Assembly (NCBI GenBank): GCA_016125405.1
Contig: WGLW01000014.1
Coordinates: 50,945-114,944, forward strand
Direction of reading: 5' to 3'
DNA length: 64,000 bases
Origin: Alphaproteobacteria bacterium
GTDB lineage: Bacteria; Pseudomonadota; Alphaproteobacteria; Caulobacterales; Hyphomonadaceae
In this document: positions 11,801-19,166 of the stretch, piece by piece
How positions within the stretch are numbered: the stretch's first letter is position 1
How the letters are laid out: each line of letters begins with the position of its first letter
Translations under genes and position numbers: made by a program
The notes under the pieces: model-generated
What the model was told of the DNA's origin: nothing
What the model saw: the letters and a program-made list of their open reading frames with translations, nothing else
The model's database searches: none

Positions 11801-11985
11801 ACGACGATGACGTTGTCCTTGGATTCCGTCGTGGCGCTGGCGTCTGCCGAATCCGGCGGCTTGATCTGTTCGACCGTGCTTGGCTGCTGCGCGTCCTGCG
11901 CAAAGGCTGGCAGTCCGAGAACTGCCACAACTGTTCCCAGGGCTGCGGATCTCCGCAGCCGCTTCGCAAAGGTACCTGACCCCAT
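8821..11985 (-). CDS. TonB-dependent receptor (outer membrane, ~1054 aa)
   Basis: I chose ATG 11985: it is preceded by GGGAGAA and begins a clean signal peptide ([22 protein letters not shown]). A plug domain follows ([17 protein letters not shown]-like box, [47 protein letters not shown]), then a long beta-barrel ending in the C-terminal Phe typical of outer-membrane barrels (FVNLKKSF). It transports a ligand across the outer membrane using TonB/ExbBD energy. The large barrel resembles the oligopeptide/carbohydrate TBDRs abundant in Caulobacterales and Sphingomonadales. The downstream sulfotransferase is the only hint to its ligand. Confidence 0.92.
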   Translation of the reverse strand: [1054 protein letters not shown]

Positions 11986-12366
11986 ACCGATTGTTCTCCC
12001 CAGAGCTGACTTCTCAACGGCTGGGGATGGAATGCCGAACCCTCCCCAAGTCCGTTCTGAAGTCGCCAGCGAACTCCCAAGCTGCAGGTTGGTCAACGAC
12101 AATCGAGGCATAGAAGCCCCCAAAGTTTGCCTTCATCGGGCACCATCAGCCAACTTTTCTCGCTTCTCGATAAATTTGGACCCAGCTACTGGAGTCCGGC
12201 GACCGATCCCTATTTCGCGATTAGGCGCCGCAGCCTGATAAGTGGGCGCCGAGCCGGGGTGCGGAAAAGCATTGGCGGGAGAACTGCTGCAACAGGCGCC
12301 GATTCAGCACAGGAAGCGGTCAGATCTTCCCGACTTCCTGGGTGGGACGGCGGCCTTGGAGGCGCA
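11986..12366. other. Receptor upstream region
   Basis: This 381-bp region lies between the 3' end of tRNA-Ser and the TonB-dependent receptor start. It must contain the receptor promoter and 5' leader (GGGGAGAACA is its ribosome binding region). I see no convincing promoter, riboswitch or extra gene. Frames running through it lack ribosome binding sites and homology. Confidence 0.5.
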
Positions 12367-12456
<90 letters not shown>

Positions 12457-12468
12457 GGGGAGCCGCGG

Positions 12469-12496
12469 GGTATAACACCCGGCTGGGCCAGTGCAA
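12469..12496 (-). promoter_or_regulatory. Sigma-70-type promoter of tRNA-Ser
   Basis: On the minus strand TTGCAC (-35, 12496-12491) and TATACC (-10, 12474-12469) are separated by 16 bp. The -10 element ends 12 bp before the first tRNA base. Both hexamers are close to consensus and the position suits a short-leader tRNA transcript. Confidence 0.65.
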
Positions 12497-12951
12497 GCGG
12501 GCCCGGTCGCCGGCCCAGCGGCATTCGCTGGGAAAGCCCCTGCGACTTTGTCGCCTCTCCCCGGAGACCTTCTAAAGGCAACCCTCCAATACCGTCGGCG
12601 GGTTCGGCCGAGGCTCCTGCGTGGCTCGATGGGTGGCGAGACGCCGTCCGGTTTCCTGGCGCGGCTGCGCGCATGTCATTCGCGGCGTCACTGGAAGCCG
12701 GCGAGTTCTCAACGTCGGGGGAGGCGCGTCCGGCCCCGATCCGGGAGCCCTGAAATTGGGCGCCGCACAGCGTCGCGCGTCGCAGTTGGGCGGCGGGTGT
12801 GCTGACGCGCCGAAAATAAGGGCAGCCGCCGATAAAGGACGTCCGCTTCGTTGGCTTTCCTTGTCGAGAGCCTTCGCACAGGCCGATGTCTGTCGCGCGG
12901 ATCCCTCCACCGCGATTCATTTCTGCGATTCCAGTTTGAGGAAGTACTGCT
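12497..12951. other. Non-coding gap between tRNA-Ser and the TauE-type permease
   Basis: About 455 bp with no gene I can support. Several open frames cross it on both strands, but they are Pro/Arg/Ser-rich, lack ribosome binding sites and continue antisense into real genes. The last ~25 bp hold the permease ribosome binding site (GAGGAAG). I see no repeat or RNA structure beyond GC-rich short palindromes. Confidence 0.5.
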
Positions 12952-13863
12952 GTGAGTCTTGGCGACATGGCGACGACACTTGCCCATCCGGGCTTGTGGC
13001 TCACTCCAACCACCGAGCAATACGGGTTGCTTGTCGTTTCCATGCTGGGGGCCGGCCTGTTTGCCGGCTTCGTGGCAGGGATGTTCGGGATTGGCGGGGG
13101 CTTCGTCGTTGTGCCCGCTCTTGCTGCAGTGCTGACGCTTCTGGGGCAGGGCTCCACCCAGTCCAATATCATGCACGTCGCTATCGGCACGTCGCTGGCG
13201 ACCATTCTCTTCACCTCTCTTCGATCGGTTCAGGCGCACGCCAAGCGGGGGGCCGTCGACTGGAAGATTCTCAAGGGCTGGCTGCCGTCAGTCATTGCCG
13301 GCGTCATCGTCGGCGTGATCCTGACGAGCATGATGGATGGCCGTGCGCTGAAGGTGGTGTTCGGCGTCGGCGTCCTGCTGATGGGCTTGCACTTCCTCTT
13401 CCCGGTGCTGGCGAAGAAGACCTCAACGGAAGAGAAGATGCCGACCGGCCCGATCCGTGCGGCGCTCGGTTCCTCGCTCGGCGCCTTCTGCTCGTTGCTG
13501 GGCATCGGCGGTGGAACGCCGGCCGTGCTGATCATGACAATGAACGGCGTCAGCATTCACCGTGCGATCGCCACCGCCGCCGGCTTCGGCACGCTCATCG
13601 CCATACCGGGCGCGATCGGCAACGTGCTGATCGGCCTCAACACGCCCAACCTGCCGCTCGGCTCTCTGGGTTATGTCAACCTGATTGCGCTGGCGGCGAT
13701 CGTGGCGATGAGTTTCTTCACGGCGCCGCTGGGGGTGGCGGCGGCCCACAGTCTTGATCCAGTCAAGCTCAAGCGGGTGTTCGGCGTCTACCTGGTCATT
13801 ACGGCCGGGTTCATGCTCAAGGGGCTGATTCCCTTCGGCCTGCTGTTCGGCCATCACGCGTAG
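12952..13863 (+). CDS. TauE/SafE-family sulfite exporter-like permease
   Basis: 303 residues beginning with GTG 12952, seven bases after GAGGAAG. It is very hydrophobic, with about eight predicted membrane helices and the repeated TauE signature: GLFAGFVAGMFGIGGGFVVVPAL (~35-57) and LGAFCSLLGIGGGTPAVLIM in the second half. Members export sulfite, sulfoacetate or other small organic anions across the inner membrane. No sulfur-metabolism genes adjoin it, so the substrate is open. It converges with an XRE regulator over a hairpin. Confidence 0.88.
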   Translation: MSLGDMATTLAHPGLWLTPTTEQYGLLVVSMLGAGLFAGFVAGMFGIGGGFVVVPALAAVLTLLGQGSTQSNIMHVAIGTSLATILFTSLRSVQAHAKRGAVDWKILKGWLPSVIAGVIVGVILTSMMDGRALKVVFGVGVLLMGLHFLFPVLAKKTSTEEKMPTGPIRAALGSSLGAFCSLLGIGGGTPAVLIMTMNGVSIHRAIATAAGFGTLIAIPGAIGNVLIGLNTPNLPLGSLGYVNLIALAAIVAMSFFTAPLGVAAAHSLDPVKLKRVFGVYLVITAGFMLKGLIPFGLLFGHHA

Positions 13864-13884
13864 GCAGGACGGGGCGTAAGCGTG

Positions 13885-13905
13885 AGGGGGGCGGAGGGCC
13901 CCCTT
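13885..13905. terminator. G/C-run hairpin between convergent genes
   Basis: A run of Gs (AGGGGGG) pairs with GCCCCCTT about 22 bp after the permease stop and 9 bp before the stop of the opposing XRE gene. The position and short TT tail suggest a bidirectional terminator; the stem is short. Confidence 0.4.
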
Positions 13906-13913
13906 ATCGCGCC

Positions 13914-14360
13914 TCAGACAGGAGAGACGCCGACCGGGAGCACTGGCCCAGGATTTGGTTCGGCCGGCCGGAGCAGCGTTTCCATCGTGACCAGACTCCG
14001 CGCCATGGAGATGGCGGCGTCGAAACTTGCCGCGGTCTGGAATTGACGGAATACATCGATCACGCGCGCGCAGTTTTCCGGCCCGATGGTATCGGACTTT
14101 GATCCGTCGAGGCCGACGCATTCGGCAACGCCCATGGCGCCGAAGAAATAGCTGACCGGGACTTCAAGGACGGCGGCGACCCGAAGCAACTCGCTGGCCA
14201 GGATGCGATCGGCGCCGCTTTCATAGCGTTTCAGTTGCCGGAGCGTCAGCTCGGCCTTGCGCGCCAGCTCCCCGGCCGCAAGCCCCTGCTCGACGCGCGC
14301 GGCCGCGATCATGGAACCGATCAAGTGATCTACAACCCGGGTCGATTTGGGCGCCGGCAC
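13914..14360 (-). CDS. XRE-family helix-turn-helix regulator
   Basis: 148 residues. I chose GTG 14360 (MPAPKSTRVVD) because AGAGGGGG lies about eight bases upstream; a longer frame from GTG 14411 has no such site. The HTH_3 domain covers ~15-75 (IGSMIAAARVEQGLAAGELARKA, LTLRQLKRYESGADRILASELLRVAAVLEVPVSYFF). The C-terminal ~70 residues are a helical region of unknown role. It is the last gene of a minus-strand cluster with a coiled-coil protein, an isochorismatase-like protein and a GNAT-like protein, and may control that cluster. Confidence 0.8.
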   Translation of the reverse strand: MPAPKSTRVVDHLIGSMIAAARVEQGLAAGELARKAELTLRQLKRYESGADRILASELLRVAAVLEVPVSYFFGAMGVAECVGLDGSKSDTIGPENCARVIDVFRQFQTAASFDAAISMARSLVTMETLLRPAEPNPGPVLPVGVSPV

Positions 14361-14435
14361 CGCTGTTCCCCCTCTGTCGGGGAAAAGTGTAGACCATGCC
14401 TCGCGCCACACACAACCGGTACGGCGAAGCCGCCA

Positions 14436-14654
14436 TCAGCGCCGGCGAGCGAGGGGCTTTTCTGCATCCATCTGGCTTTTCGCCTGTTCCAGCTCCCACT
14501 CGAGTTCGGATTCCAGCGTTTCGAGTTGCTGGGAAAGCCGAAGGTGATTCGGAACAAGGCCAGGTATCTGCGAGGACATGAACCGGGCCATGTGAAGCAG
14601 GGCGGCGAGTTCGTCGATTGTCGCGCGCTGGGCGGCATGGCTGGAACCGCTCAT
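14436..14654 (-). CDS. Small helical/coiled-coil protein, unknown function
   Basis: 72 residues from ATG 14654. The start overlaps the upstream isochorismatase-like stop as TGATG, so translation is probably coupled. The protein is almost wholly helical and charged, with a heptad-like Leu/Glu stretch (LRLSQQLETLESELEWELEQAKSQMD, ~44-64, given here only as its segment). It has no signal peptide, cysteines or known domain. The tight coupling supports it being real despite its size. A longer upstream start (14732) would run inside the neighbour and is unlikely. Confidence 0.6.
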   Translation of the reverse strand: MSGSSHAAQRATIDELAALLHMARFMSSQIPGLVPNHLRLSQQLETLESELEWELEQAKSQMDAEKPLARRR

Positions 14655-15223
14655 CACAGAACCCCATAGGCTGGCAGTTGTTCGGGGCGCGGCCGCACGG
14701 CAAGCGTGGCCATGGCGACGAGATCTCGGCACGTAACGTGGCGATCATGCGCTCGCGCCATTGTCTCTATGGCCGCCAGCCGTGCTTCCTCATCAACGCC
14801 CGAACGGGATACGTCCGCCACGGCGTCTGTCACGATATGGATGTCCAGCCGGCGTTCCAACGCATCGAAGAAGGTCGCTCCGATCACGCTCAGGCCGGCG
14901 AGGCTGATCAGAAAGATCGGGGCGTCCGCAAGCGCATCGAGTTTGATGTCGAACGACCGAGTGGAAAACGCCGAGAGACTGCGCTGGCGAAAATAGGACT
15001 CGGCGGGTGATGGCGAGAATCCTTCGATCGAGGCGCCGCCCGCCGCGCCGAGCGTCTCGCTATCGAGATAGGAATGCAGCAATGTCCAGCCGGCGGATCG
15101 CGCGCGCTTGAGCACCTGCTCGCAGGCGCTGCGTCTCATCGACGCTGAAACCGAAAACATCGGACTATCTATGTCGATGAATGCGCGCTGGAAGCCCTGG
15201 CAGATCAGTACGGGGCGGGTCAT
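14654..15223 (-). CDS. Isochorismatase-fold protein with degenerate active site
   Basis: 189 residues with the cysteine-hydrolase (isochorismatase) layout: an N-terminal strand PVLICQGFQRAF, a middle FSTRSFDIKLDALADAPIFLISLAGLSVIGATFFDALERRLDIHIVTDAVAD region and a C-terminal helix. In active family members the first strand carries a catalytic Asp (D-x-Q) and a Cys follows the conserved G. Here the aligned residues appear to be Gly and Ile/Gly, so it may be a pseudoenzyme or binding protein. It is translationally coupled to the small coiled-coil gene downstream. The function is not known. Confidence 0.65.
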   Translation of the reverse strand: MTRPVLICQGFQRAFIDIDSPMFSVSASMRRSACEQVLKRARSAGWTLLHSYLDSETLGAAGGASIEGFSPSPAESYFRQRSLSAFSTRSFDIKLDALADAPIFLISLAGLSVIGATFFDALERRLDIHIVTDAVADVSRSGVDEEARLAAIETMARAHDRHVTCRDLVAMATLAVRPRPEQLPAYGVL

Positions 15224-15283
15224 GCGGCGCCTGCCGCAGCCGTTGGCGCCGAGGAGGTTTGAGCACTGAACATCCGGTATCTC

Positions 15284-16000
15284 CTATGATCGCCTGTCGA
15301 TGAAGAAGAGGTGGCTCAGGGCCGACGGCATCGGTTCGAAGCCAAGAGCGGCCATGGTCCGGCAGCCCTCGACGCTGGCGCCGCGCGCATATCCTCTAAC
15401 GTGCGCGTAAATGCCGTTGCGCCAGGCAAGGCAGGTCCGAATGATGTTGCGCCGGGCGCGGCCGTCCCGGCCTGCGAACAGCCAGAAGTAGATGGCGGGA
15501 AAGGTGTCTCCGGGGGCGCAAAGCTGGTTCGCCCGGGGCGCACGGGGCTGAAAGCGGCCTTGCTGCAGATCCCGTTCGCCTTCCTCGCTCAATGGCAGAA
15601 GGAGGATGACTCCGGATATGTCTGATGCTGTGGGGGCGCGGGTCTGATGCGGATCGGTCAGGTGCACCCAGCCGGTCCCGCCCGTCTTTTCGTGCGCTGC
15701 GGCGATCTCGAAGGCCGGCGCCAGCCGCATTCCCATGATTTCTTCGGCAGCCGCATGGGCAGGCGGAACTTCGCCGGGGCGTACCAGCCGGTAACCGAAC
15801 GGTGCGGCTTCCGAGAGCGCCAGGGCCGGATTCCAGCCCCGTTCCGCCGGCCTTTCGAGGCGCAAGGTTGTCGGGGAGGCAGGGCCCCTCAGGTCACGGG
15901 ATAGTGTCTGTATGGATGCCCCGTGGGAGGGAATATGGCTGGCGCCTGGAACTGTCGAGCGGTTTGAGGGCAGTTCGGCGGGACGGGCGAGCGCGGTCAT
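15284..16000 (-). CDS. Uncharacterised protein, C-terminal half GNAT-like
   Basis: 238 residues. The N-terminal ~60 residues are Pro/Ser-rich and look disordered. From ~70 the protein is folded, with GVILLLPLSEEGERDLQQG as a core strand/helix and ARGASVEGCRTMAALGFEPMP near the end. That ending recalls the last GNAT motif, where a residue after a neighbour-atom loop is followed by LGF. I infer an acyltransferase-like fold, with low certainty. It lies upstream of the isochorismatase-like gene (60-bp gap) and 112 bp from a divergent LysR regulator, which may control this cluster. Confidence 0.5.
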   Translation of the reverse strand: MTALARPAELPSNRSTVPGASHIPSHGASIQTLSRDLRGPASPTTLRLERPAERGWNPALALSEAAPFGYRLVRPGEVPPAHAAAEEIMGMRLAPAFEIAAAHEKTGGTGWVHLTDPHQTRAPTASDISGVILLLPLSEEGERDLQQGRFQPRAPRANQLCAPGDTFPAIYFWLFAGRDGRARRNIIRTCLAWRNGIYAHVRGYARGASVEGCRTMAALGFEPMPSALSHLFFIDRRS

Positions 16001-16112
16001 AGGTTTATCCGGTCAGCGAAAGCTCTGCGGGGCCTTGCAGAGAGCTAGCCAGCCGGACTGGTGTTGCGCTTCAGACAATGTTTGAGTGGGGGTATCCAGA
16101 TTTGGCGGCGCT

Positions 16113-17048
16113 ATGAGAAACTCGAAACTCGATTGGGCCAGTCTTCCCGTCTTCGCAGCCGTGGCGCGTTCGGGCAGCATCAACGCGGCAGCAGTCTCGC
16201 TGGCGGTGAGCCCGGCGAAGATTTCTCGCGATCTGGACGAACTTGAACGCCGCGTGGGGCGCGCCCTGCTTGTCCGCTCAACCCGCGGCGTTGCGCTCAC
16301 GGATTTTGGTTCGAGCTTCCTCTCGCGCGTCGAGAGCATGGCGGACACGTTTGGCGCGCTCACAGAGGATGTCGCGCTGGCCCCGGACGACAACACCGGC
16401 CTGGTGACCGTGGCCGCGTACGATGCGATGGCGACCTACTGGCTTGCCCGGCGGCTGCCGGACCTTCACCGATCGACGCCCAACGTCGAAATCATGCTGA
16501 AGGTGGTTGAAGAAGGCGCCGATCTCACGAAAGGGGAGGCGGATATCGCCATCCTTTATGAAGAGCCGACCTCGCCAAACATCATCTCCCGCCAAGCCGG
16601 CTGGGTGCATTACATACCGTGCGCCAGCCAGGGATATCTCGACGTGTTCGGCGTACCTGAAACCATGTTCGACGCGGGCAAGCACCGCATCCTGGCCCAT
16701 TCCGGCTACAAGATGCAGGTTGATGTGTGGGCGGACAAAACCACAGCCTGGAAGGAAGTCGTGCCGAATGTGCTGCACACGAATTCAGGCACCGTCCTGG
16801 TCGAGGATTGCGCCGCGGATGGCGGCATCGCCGTCCTGCCGTCCTACATTCCTTACGGGGATGATCGCCTGATCGCGCTGAACTTCCGGCCGCTGGCCTC
16901 CGTGCGGTTCTGGCTGGCCTATACCGAAAGGGCGCGCAGCCTGTTGCGTTGTGGGCCGGTTCTCGCATGGCTGCGCGAGTGTTTCGATCCTGTGCAGCAC
17001 CCATGGTTCCGCGAAACCTATATTCCGCCGCAGAGGCTGGTTCAGTAG
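16113..17048 (+). CDS. LysR-family transcriptional regulator
   Basis: 311 residues from ATG 16113; a GTG at 16086 would add nine residues. The N-terminal winged HTH (LDWASLPVFAAVARSGSINAAAVSLAVSPAKISRDLDELERRVGRALLVRSTRGVALTDFG) is followed by a substrate-binding domain of two alpha/beta lobes. It is divergent from the GNAT-like/isochorismatase-like/XRE cluster, the classic LysR arrangement with its target, and is followed by a SigF-type promoter. The effector is unknown. 'SPAKISRDLDELE' replaces the commoner 'SQPAVSRQI' recognition-helix wording, so DNA specificity may be unusual. Confidence 0.88.
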   Translation: MRNSKLDWASLPVFAAVARSGSINAAAVSLAVSPAKISRDLDELERRVGRALLVRSTRGVALTDFGSSFLSRVESMADTFGALTEDVALAPDDNTGLVTVAAYDAMATYWLARRLPDLHRSTPNVEIMLKVVEEGADLTKGEADIAILYEEPTSPNIISRQAGWVHYIPCASQGYLDVFGVPETMFDAGKHRILAHSGYKMQVDVWADKTTAWKEVVPNVLHTNSGTVLVEDCAADGGIAVLPSYIPYGDDRLIALNFRPLASVRFWLAYTERARSLLRCGPVLAWLRECFDPVQHPWFRETYIPPQRLVQ

Positions 17049-17066
17049 GGGCCTGCGTTCGGCCCT

Positions 17067-17092
17067 GTAACCAGTCTGCGGTCTGCCGCGAA
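17067..17092 (+). promoter_or_regulatory. ECF (SigF-type) promoter
   Basis: GTAACC at 17067-17072 and CGAA at 17089-17092 are separated by exactly 16 bp, 39 bp upstream of the first gene of the operon that also encodes an ECF sigma factor and NrsF. This matches the GTAACC-N16-CGAA form I recall for Caulobacter SigF promoters (from memory). It implies autoregulation of the whole operon. I found no second copy upstream of the other genes in the operon. Confidence 0.8.
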
Positions 17093-17131
17093 TAACTTCC
17101 TGTCCCGCTCTTCGGGCGACAGGAGGCCATG

Positions 17132-17857
17132 ATGTCACGAACGAACTCACACATGCGGCGCCTGCTTCGCGTGTTGGGTGCGTCCGCCATTGCCCTTGCG
17201 GCGGCGACGTTTTCCGCCGGGCAGGCCTTGGCCCGACCGCCTGTTGTCGTGGAACTCTACCAGAGCCAGGGCTGCTCATCGTGTCCGCCCGCCAACGCCA
17301 ACGTCATGGCGCTCGCCGATCGTCCCGATGTGTTGGCCCTCAGTTTTCAGGTGACCTACTGGGACCAGCTTGGCTGGAAGGATACGTTCGCTTCGGCCGA
17401 AAATACCCAGCGCCAGTGGGATTATGCGCACGGCTTTCATCACACCAGTGTCGGCACGCCGGAAGTGGTCATCAATGGCCGCTCCGATGTGGTTGGCGTC
17501 AACCGCGGCGAACTCAATCGGTCGATTCGCGACGCCGGTCCTCCAACCGGCGGTCCCGATCTGGCGCTGTCGGGCGGTACGCTAAGCGTCGGCGCAGGGG
17601 AGGCCCCCCGAGGCGGAGCTGACATCTGGCTCGTGCGTTACGATCCGCGCGTCGTTCAGGTTGCGATCAAGCGCGGGGAAAATGGCGGCCGGACGTTGCC
17701 GCACAGGAATGTGGTGCATGAACTGAAGCGCATCGGTTCGTGGTCCGGCGCCGCGCAAACGATTCAACTCTCTGCGCCGTCAGAGCCGGGCTGGCGCACC
17801 GCCATTCTCGTGCAGGGCGCGCATGGCGGGCCCATCCTCTCGGCCCTGAAGCCATGA
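17132..17857 (+). CDS. Exported DUF1223 thioredoxin-fold protein
   Basis: 241 residues from ATG 17132, five bases after AGGAGG; an ATG at 17129 is too close to that site. A signal peptide covers ~1-33 (RRLLRVLGASAIALAAATFSAGQALA). The DUF1223 core starts with VVVELYQSQGCSSCPPANANV, which carries a C-x-x-C pair like thioredoxin-fold proteins, and continues with VTYWDQLGWKDTFAS and TPEVVINGR. It is probably a periplasmic redox protein. It is first in the SigF/NrsF operon, directly after the SigF-type promoter, so it is likely induced by oxidative or heavy-metal stress. No enzyme activity is established for the family to my knowledge. Confidence 0.85.
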   Translation: MSRTNSHMRRLLRVLGASAIALAAATFSAGQALARPPVVVELYQSQGCSSCPPANANVMALADRPDVLALSFQVTYWDQLGWKDTFASAENTQRQWDYAHGFHHTSVGTPEVVINGRSDVVGVNRGELNRSIRDAGPPTGGPDLALSGGTLSVGAGEAPRGGADIWLVRYDPRVVQVAIKRGENGGRTLPHRNVVHELKRIGSWSGAAQTIQLSAPSEPGWRTAILVQGAHGGPILSALKP

Positions 17858-17922
17858 TGCATTCAGGAAAACCGTTTCGTGCCTGCAAACCCGTTGTTCC
17901 GCCTCATTCAAAAGGATACGCC

Positions 17923-18216
17923 ATGTCCCACGCCACGAAGTTTTTCGCCTCGCTTCTCACCGCTGGCGCCGTCGCATTCGCACTTGTCGGTGCAGCCGCT
18001 GCTCAGGAAGCCGCGCCGGTCAAATCCGATGCCATGAAATCGGACAAGATGATGATGAAAGCCGACGAGATGATGAAAGACTGCATGATGAAGGCAGACA
18101 AGATGTCGGGCGACAAGGCCGCCATGATGAAAAAGGACTGCCAAATGAAGCACGATGCGATGGCGTCGGATGCAATGAAGAAGGACAACATGAAGTCCGA
18201 CGCGCACGCCAATTGA
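17923..18216 (+). CDS. Periplasmic Met-rich MXKXD-repeat protein (MrpX-like)
   Basis: 97 residues from ATG 17923, with AAAGGA upstream. A signal peptide (1-~27, ends AAAAQ) precedes ~70 residues built from degenerate M-x-K-x-D/A pentads (DAMKSDKMMMKADEMMKD...). By my count the mature part holds 15 Met plus two Cys. Its setting beside a molybdopterin reductase, a b-type cytochrome, SigF and NrsF matches the MrpX locus of Azospira, where Met residues scavenge hypochlorite and are re-reduced. I infer the same sacrificial role; metal binding is the alternative. It is annotated elsewhere as 'pentapeptide MXKDX repeat protein'. Confidence 0.85.
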   Translation: MSHATKFFASLLTAGAVAFALVGAAAAQEAAPVKSDAMKSDKMMMKADEMMKDCMMKADKMSGDKAAMMKKDCQMKHDAMASDAMKKDNMKSDAHAN

Positions 18217-18269
18217 TTGCGCTTCGCCGAGGCGCCACGATGCGGCGCCTCGGCAGATGGAGCTTCAGG

Positions 18270-19166
18270 ATGCCGGACATCAATGAAACACAATCTGCCG
18301 CAGGCATCTCGTCGCCGGAGGAGCCCCGCCCGGCGAAGGAAGTGATCTATCGCCACACACGTGTCGTGCGCATCGCTCACTGGATCAATGCGCTCTGTTT
18401 CCTGTTGCTCCTGATGAGCGGCCTGCAGATATTCAACGCCCATCCGGCGCTCTACTGGGGAAGCAAGGGCGCGGACTACGACAAGCCGTTCTTCGAGATT
18501 ACAGCAGTGCAGGGCCGCAATGGCGAGCCCGAGGGCATTGCGCGATTCGGCAAATCCTATGTTGTGACAACGGGCGTTCTCGGCGTCTCAAAGTATCGGG
18601 GACAGACAAATTTTGTCGCCTTTCCCTCCTGGCTCACTGTGCCCAGCTGGCGGGATCTCGGAACGGGACGCTTCTGGCATTTCTTCTTCGCTTGGGGACT
18701 GGTGCTGAACGGTCTTGTCTATCTCGGCTTCGGCGTCGCCAACCGCCACTTTCGTCGCGACATTCTGCCGGCAGGCCATGAACTCAAGCCGCGTAACCTG
18801 CTCAATGACATCTGGGACCACGTTCGCCTCAAGCACCCGCGCGGCGAGGCGGCCAAGCGATACAACCCGCTTCAGAAGATCAGTTACGTCACGGTGATTT
18901 TCATACTTTTCCCTCTGATGATCCTGACCGGGCTCACAATGTCTCCGGGCTTCAACGCCATCGCGCCGGTGTTGCTGGATCTCTTTGGCGGGCGTCAGTC
19001 CGCGCGATCTATCCACTTCATAGTGGCGAATCTGCTCGTGCTGTTCCTGATCGTGCATCTCGCCGAGGTCGTGATCGCGGGCGCCTGGAACGAAATTCGC
19101 TCGATGATCACAGGCCGCTATGTCGTACCGGTGGAAAAAGGCGCAACGGAGGAAGTGTCATCATGA
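18270..19166 (+). CDS. Membrane b-type cytochrome (YedZ1-like electron donor)
   Basis: 298 residues from ATG 18270, with a GGAG eight bases upstream. The cytosolic start is Pro/Glu-rich, and RHTRVVRIAHWINALCFLLLLMSGLQIF forms the first helix, with haem-ligand-type His. Further membrane helices contain RFWHFFFAWGLVLNGLVY, ISYVTVIFILFPLMILTGLTM and RSIHFIVANLLVLFLIVHLAEVV. This is the cytochrome b561/Ni-hydrogenase cytochrome b superfamily. It overlaps the next gene by 4 bp (ATGA), so it likely feeds electrons from quinol to that periplasmic molybdoenzyme, as YedZ1 does for YedY1. Confidence 0.85.
   Translation: MPDINETQSAAGISSPEEPRPAKEVIYRHTRVVRIAHWINALCFLLLLMSGLQIFNAHPALYWGSKGADYDKPFFEITAVQGRNGEPEGIARFGKSYVVTTGVLGVSKYRGQTNFVAFPSWLTVPSWRDLGTGRFWHFFFAWGLVLNGLVYLGFGVANRHFRRDILPAGHELKPRNLLNDIWDHVRLKHPRGEAAKRYNPLQKISYVTVIFILFPLMILTGLTMSPGFNAIAPVLLDLFGGRQSARSIHFIVANLLVLFLIVHLAEVVIAGAWNEIRSMITGRYVVPVEKGATEEVSS

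Noticed and set aside
11986..12366. Possible cobalamin riboswitch upstream of the first TonB-dependent receptor
   Set aside because: I found no B12-box-like sequence or matching secondary-structure landmarks; the same holds for the second receptor.
17923..18216. Short repeated codons as a possible DNA tandem repeat or CRISPR
   Set aside because: The repeats are degenerate pentapeptide units within a real coding frame, with no spacer structure.
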